This document shows positions 13,842 to 16,463 of a stretch of 16,463 bases of DNA, piece by piece. The notes below the pieces were generated by a model that was given only the letters and a program-made list of their open reading frames with translations, was not told where the DNA came from and did no database searches. How positions within the stretch are numbered: position 1 is the first letter of the stretch; every line of letters starts with the position of its first letter. The DNA is from JALHMQ01 sp964616395 (GTDB taxonomy: Bacteria > Pseudomonadota > Gammaproteobacteria > Burkholderiales > Burkholderiaceae_F). The stretch spans positions 1 to 16,463 of the forward strand of contig CAZTUT010000061.1 of NCBI GenBank assembly GCA_964616395.1. The letters are read 5' to 3'. The translations under genes and the position numbers were made by a program.

Positions 13842-16199
13842 ATGGCTGCGCTGCCTCCCTCCTCCGCACCGATCGCCGCCACCGCTGAGACGCCCGCGGC
13901 GATTGATTCGCCTGCGGCGACTGATTCGCCAGCCGAATCCGGCACCTCCAGTTACCACCCGGGCGCCCTTGCCCGCCGCGCAGCGCAGGCGCTGCGCAAA
14001 GCCGTCTGGCGCGCAGAGCCGGACGAAGTGCCGCCGGCACCGGCCGTGGTCAGCTTTTCCAAGCTGACCGAAAAGCTCAAGCGCTACCTGCCATCGGCCG
14101 ACATCCAGCGCGTGCGCGAGGCGTTCCGCTTCGCCGATGCCGCCCACCTGGGCCAGTTCCGCAAGAGTGGCGAGGCCTACGTCACGCATCCGATCTCGGT
14201 GGCCGAGATCCTGGCGGACTGGAAGCTCGATGCTGCCGCGATCCAGGCTGCCCTGCTGCACGATGTGCTGGAAGACTCCGGCACCACCAAGCAGGACCTG
14301 ATCGAGAAGTTCGGCTCCACGGTGGCCGAACTGGTCGATGGCGTCTCCAAGCTCGACCGGCTGCGCTTCGACTCGTCGGAGGAGCAGCAGGCGGAGAGCT
14401 TCCGCAAGATGCTGCTGGCGATGGCGCGCGACGTTCGCGTCATCCTGATCAAACTGGCCGACCGGCTGCACAACGTGCGCACGCTCGATTCGATGGCGCC
14501 TGAAAAGCGCCACCGGATTGCGCGCGAGACACTCGACATCTATGCGCCGATCGCACACCGGCTGGGCCTGAACGCGCTGTACCGGGAAATCCAGGACCAG
14601 GCCTTCGCCCGCCTGTACCCGCTGCGGTTCCGCACGCTCGACAAGGCGGTCCGTGCAGCCCGCGGCAATCGTCGGGAGGTACTGACCAAGATCGTGGAAG
14701 CGGTGCGCAAGTCGCTGGCCGCGGCGCGCCTGAAGACCGAGGTCAGCGGGCGTGAGAAGACGCTCTACGGTATCTACCGCAAGATGGAAGAGAAGCACCT
14801 GTCGTTCTCCGAGGTGCTCGACGTTTACGGCTTCCGGGTGCTGGTGCCCACCCGCGCCGAGTGCTACGTGGCGCTCGGCGTGCTGCATGCGCTGTACAAG
14901 CCAGTACCGGGGCGCTTCAAGGACTACATCGCGATCCCCAAGGTCAACGGCTACCAGTCGCTGCACACCACGCTGATCGGCCCCTACGGCACGCCGGTGG
15001 AGTTCCAGATCCGCACCCACGAGATGAATCACGTGGCCGAAAGCGGCGTAGCGGCGCACTGGCTGTACAAGGACGACGTGGCCTCGCTGACCGACCTGCA
15101 GTCGCGCACCCATGCGTGGCTGCAGTCGCTGCTCGAGATCCAGCACCAGACCGGCGACTCGACCGAGTTGATGGAGAACATCAAGGTCGACCTGTTTCCG
15201 GACAAGGTCTACGTATTCACGCCACGCGGCAAGATCGTGTCGATGCCGCGCGGAGCCACGCCGGTGGACTTTGCCTACGGCATCCACACCGACGTCGGCA
15301 ACAAGTGCGTCGCCGCGCGCATCAACTCCGAACTGCAGCCGCTGCGCACCGAGCTGCGCAATGGCGACGTGGTCGAAATCGTCACCGGTCCGGTCGCGCA
15401 GCCCAACCCGAGCTGGTTGTCATTCGTGCGCACCGGACGCGCCCGTGCGGAGATCCGGCACTTCCTGCGCACAATGAAGCGCGAAGAGTCGATCGAGCTG
15501 GGCGAGCGCCTGCTGGCTGCCGCGACCCAGCAGCTCGAGTTCTCGCTGGCCGACGTGCCGCAGGAGCGATGGGAGACCGTGCTGCGCGCGGCCCAGATGC
15601 AAAATCGCGACGAGATCCTGTCCGACATCGGCCTGGGACGGCGCCTCGCCGCCGTCGTGGCACGGCAGCTGATGATCGCCGCGACCAGCGATGCCAGCGG
15701 AAGCGCGCGCAGTGTCGCCGCGCAGGCGGCACCCGTGGTCATCCGCGGCACCGAGGGCATGGCGCTGGTGATGGCCACCTGCTGCACGCCGATTCCCGGC
15801 GATGCGATCGTCGGCCACATGCGCCGCGATCAGGGCCTCGCCGTTCACCAGGCCGATTGCGCCAATGCGATCCGCGCGCGCCGCGCCGATCCGGAGCGCT
15901 GGCTCGACATGCAGTGGGCCGAGGAGACCACCGGCAGCTTCTCGCTGAATCTGGACGTTCACGCGGTCAACGAGCGCGGTGTGCTCGGCCGCGTGGCGGC
16001 TGCGCTGGCCGAGGCCGGCTCGAACATCCAGAACGTGCATGTGGACGACGACGGCTCGGAGGTCGCGCTGATTCACTTCAAGGTGCAGGTTCGCGACCGC
16101 CAGCACGTCGCGCATGTGATGCGCACGCTGCGCCGGGTCAAGCAGGTCTCCAAGGTGCTGCGCGTCCGCCTGCGCGAGCGCGGCGGCGACGACGTCTGA
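13842..16199 (+). CDS. spoT: bifunctional (p)ppGpp synthetase/hydrolase, Rel/SpoT family
   Basis: 785 residues. Controls the stringent response by making and hydrolysing (p)ppGpp. Hydrolase domain: THP (His116), LLHDVLED (His140-Asp141, Glu144-Asp145), LADRLHNVRT (Asp207, Asn211). Synthetase domain: SGREKTLYGIYRKM, then GRFKDYIAIPKVNGYQSLHTT and PVEFQIRTHEMN. The RFKD motif (358-361) is the bifunctional-type RxKD rather than the ExDD of RelA, so both activities are expected. The TGS domain (about 448-510, FTPRGKIVSMPRGATPVDFAY) and ACT domain (about 705-785) follow. The roughly 70 residues before FSKLTEKLKRYLP are a Pro/Ala/Ser-rich extension absent from E. coli SpoT. ATG 13842 is the first possible in-frame start after a stop, with no clear Shine-Dalgarno sequence. 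It follows rpoZ by 59 bp. Confidence 0.96.
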   Translation: MAALPPSSAPIAATAETPAAIDSPAATDSPAESGTSSYHPGALARRAAQALRKAVWRAEPDEVPPAPAVVSFSKLTEKLKRYLPSADIQRVREAFRFADAAHLGQFRKSGEAYVTHPISVAEILADWKLDAAAIQAALLHDVLEDSGTTKQDLIEKFGSTVAELVDGVSKLDRLRFDSSEEQQAESFRKMLLAMARDVRVILIKLADRLHNVRTLDSMAPEKRHRIARETLDIYAPIAHRLGLNALYREIQDQAFARLYPLRFRTLDKAVRAARGNRREVLTKIVEAVRKSLAAARLKTEVSGREKTLYGIYRKMEEKHLSFSEVLDVYGFRVLVPTRAECYVALGVLHALYKPVPGRFKDYIAIPKVNGYQSLHTTLIGPYGTPVEFQIRTHEMNHVAESGVAAHWLYKDDVASLTDLQSRTHAWLQSLLEIQHQTGDSTELMENIKVDLFPDKVYVFTPRGKIVSMPRGATPVDFAYGIHTDVGNKCVAARINSELQPLRTELRNGDVVEIVTGPVAQPNPSWLSFVRTGRARAEIRHFLRTMKREESIELGERLLAAATQQLEFSLADVPQERWETVLRAAQMQNRDEILSDIGLGRRLAAVVARQLMIAATSDASGSARSVAAQAAPVVIRGTEGMALVMATCCTPIPGDAIVGHMRRDQGLAVHQADCANAIRARRADPERWLDMQWAEETTGSFSLNLDVHAVNERGVLGRVAAALAEAGSNIQNVHVDDDGSEVALIHFKVQVRDRQHVAHVMRTLRRVKQVSKVLRVRLRERGGDDV
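13896..13931 (+). repeat. two 18-bp tandem repeats in the spoT N-terminal extension
   Basis: GCGGCGATTGATTCGCCT is followed directly by GCGGCGACTGATTCGCCA, with two mismatches between units. In frame they encode AAIDSP and AATDSP in a disordered Ala/Pro/Ser-rich segment, a likely replication-slippage product that does not disturb the enzyme domains. Confidence 0.8.
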
Positions 16200-16200
16200 G

Positions 16201-16219
16201 GAGCGCCTGCGCGGCGCTC
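16201..16219. terminator. bidirectional hairpin between spoT and greB
   Basis: GAGCGCC (16201-16207), a 5-nt loop and GGCGCTC (16213-16219) form a perfect 7-bp stem, right after the spoT stop and overlapping the greB stop. No U tract follows in either direction, so it may be a weak terminator or a shared mRNA 3'-end stabiliser for the two convergent genes. Confidence 0.45.
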
Positions 16220-16463
16220 AGTCGAGCGCCACGTAGCTGACCTGAAGGATTTCCAGCGTGTCGATGCCGGCCGGCGTGCGCAGCTGCACCACGTCGCCTT
16301 CGCGCGCCTTGGTCAGCACACGCGCCACCGGCGAGATCCAGCTCACCCGGCCGCGCGGCAGATCCACTTCGTCGATGCCCACGATCGCGATCTGCACCTC
16401 CTCCCCGGCGCCATTCAGGTAGCGCACGGTGGCGCCGAAGAACACCTGATCGGTCGCCTGCCC
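16218..16463 (-). CDS. greB: transcription elongation factor GreB, C-terminal part (runs off right edge)
   Basis: The last 81 residues of the protein: DQVFFGATVRYLNGAGEE, then IVGIDEVDLPRGRVSWISPVARVLTKAREGDVVQLRTPAG and EILQVSYVALD. This is the FKBP-like C-terminal domain of Gre factors. The QVFFGA start of the domain and the SWISPVARVL block favour GreB over GreA. GreB binds stalled RNA polymerase and stimulates cleavage of backtracked RNA. The N-terminal coiled coil lies outside the window. The apparent start at 16445 is an internal GTG; the frame stays open to the edge. It is convergent with spoT, 18 bp apart, an arrangement I recall from Betaproteobacteria. Confidence 0.93.
   Translation of the reverse strand, partial: GQATDQVFFGATVRYLNGAGEEVQIAIVGIDEVDLPRGRVSWISPVARVLTKAREGDVVQLRTPAGIDTLEILQVSYVALD

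Noticed and set aside
13797..15287. 496-codon open frame antisense to spoT
   Set aside because: Opposite a highly conserved enzyme; the stop-free stretch follows from GC-rich codon bias.
14861..16240. 459-codon frame overlapping spoT on the same strand
   Set aside because: A +1/+2 shadow frame of spoT, very Arg-rich, with no domain.

Overview
The window is a high-GC proteobacterial chromosome segment. Gene content and order (yicC, Ser/Thr kinase, PP2C phosphatase, rph, rdgB and hemW next to gmk, rpoZ, spoT and greB) resemble what I know from Betaproteobacteria (Burkholderiales/Rhodocyclales type). I cannot place it to genus, and related Gammaproteobacteria are not excluded. No tRNA, rRNA, IS element, CRISPR array or phage gene is visible.

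Layout. Positions 1-5392 are read leftward: a truncated glnA at the left edge, then (in reverse) hemW, rdgB, rph, a PP2C phosphatase and a Ser/Thr kinase. The intergenic stretch ahead of glnA carries a sigma-54 -24/-12 element and two NtrC-type palindromes, the classic arrangement for nitrogen-controlled glutamine synthetase. yicC starts divergently at 5542. From 12715 rightward come gmk, rpoZ and spoT, with the 3' part of greB converging on spoT at the right edge. This is a purine-nucleotide, RNA-processing and stringent-response housekeeping group.

Between yicC and gmk, which are close neighbours in many proteobacteria, lies about 6.2 kb of accessory DNA. It holds a QseB/PmrA-like two-component system (rightward, 6560-8571) and, converging on it, a compact leftward five-gene operon (12556-8558). 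The operon encodes a 'thermostable hemolysin' family protein that looks like a GNAT/acyl-homoserine-lactone-synthase-like acyltransferase, a short AMP-forming acyl ligase, a heme-oxygenase-like diiron oxidase (HDO) with a complete set of metal ligands, a short-chain dehydrogenase, and an exported TPR protein. The first four genes are joined by three successive ATGA stop/start overlaps. This suggests one small-molecule pathway: acyl activation, acyl transfer, diiron oxidation and carbonyl/alcohol redox. I know of no characterised product for it. A CTTAAT-N5-GTTAAT direct repeat, close to the PmrA/QseB box, lies just upstream of the operon and suggests control by the neighbouring two-component system. 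This operon is the most interesting content of the window.

Assembly note: a run of 100 N (12810-12909) inside gmk is flanked by two identical 55-bp copies of the same gmk sequence. It looks like an unmerged contig overlap. Removing 155 bp restores an intact 216-residue guanylate kinase.
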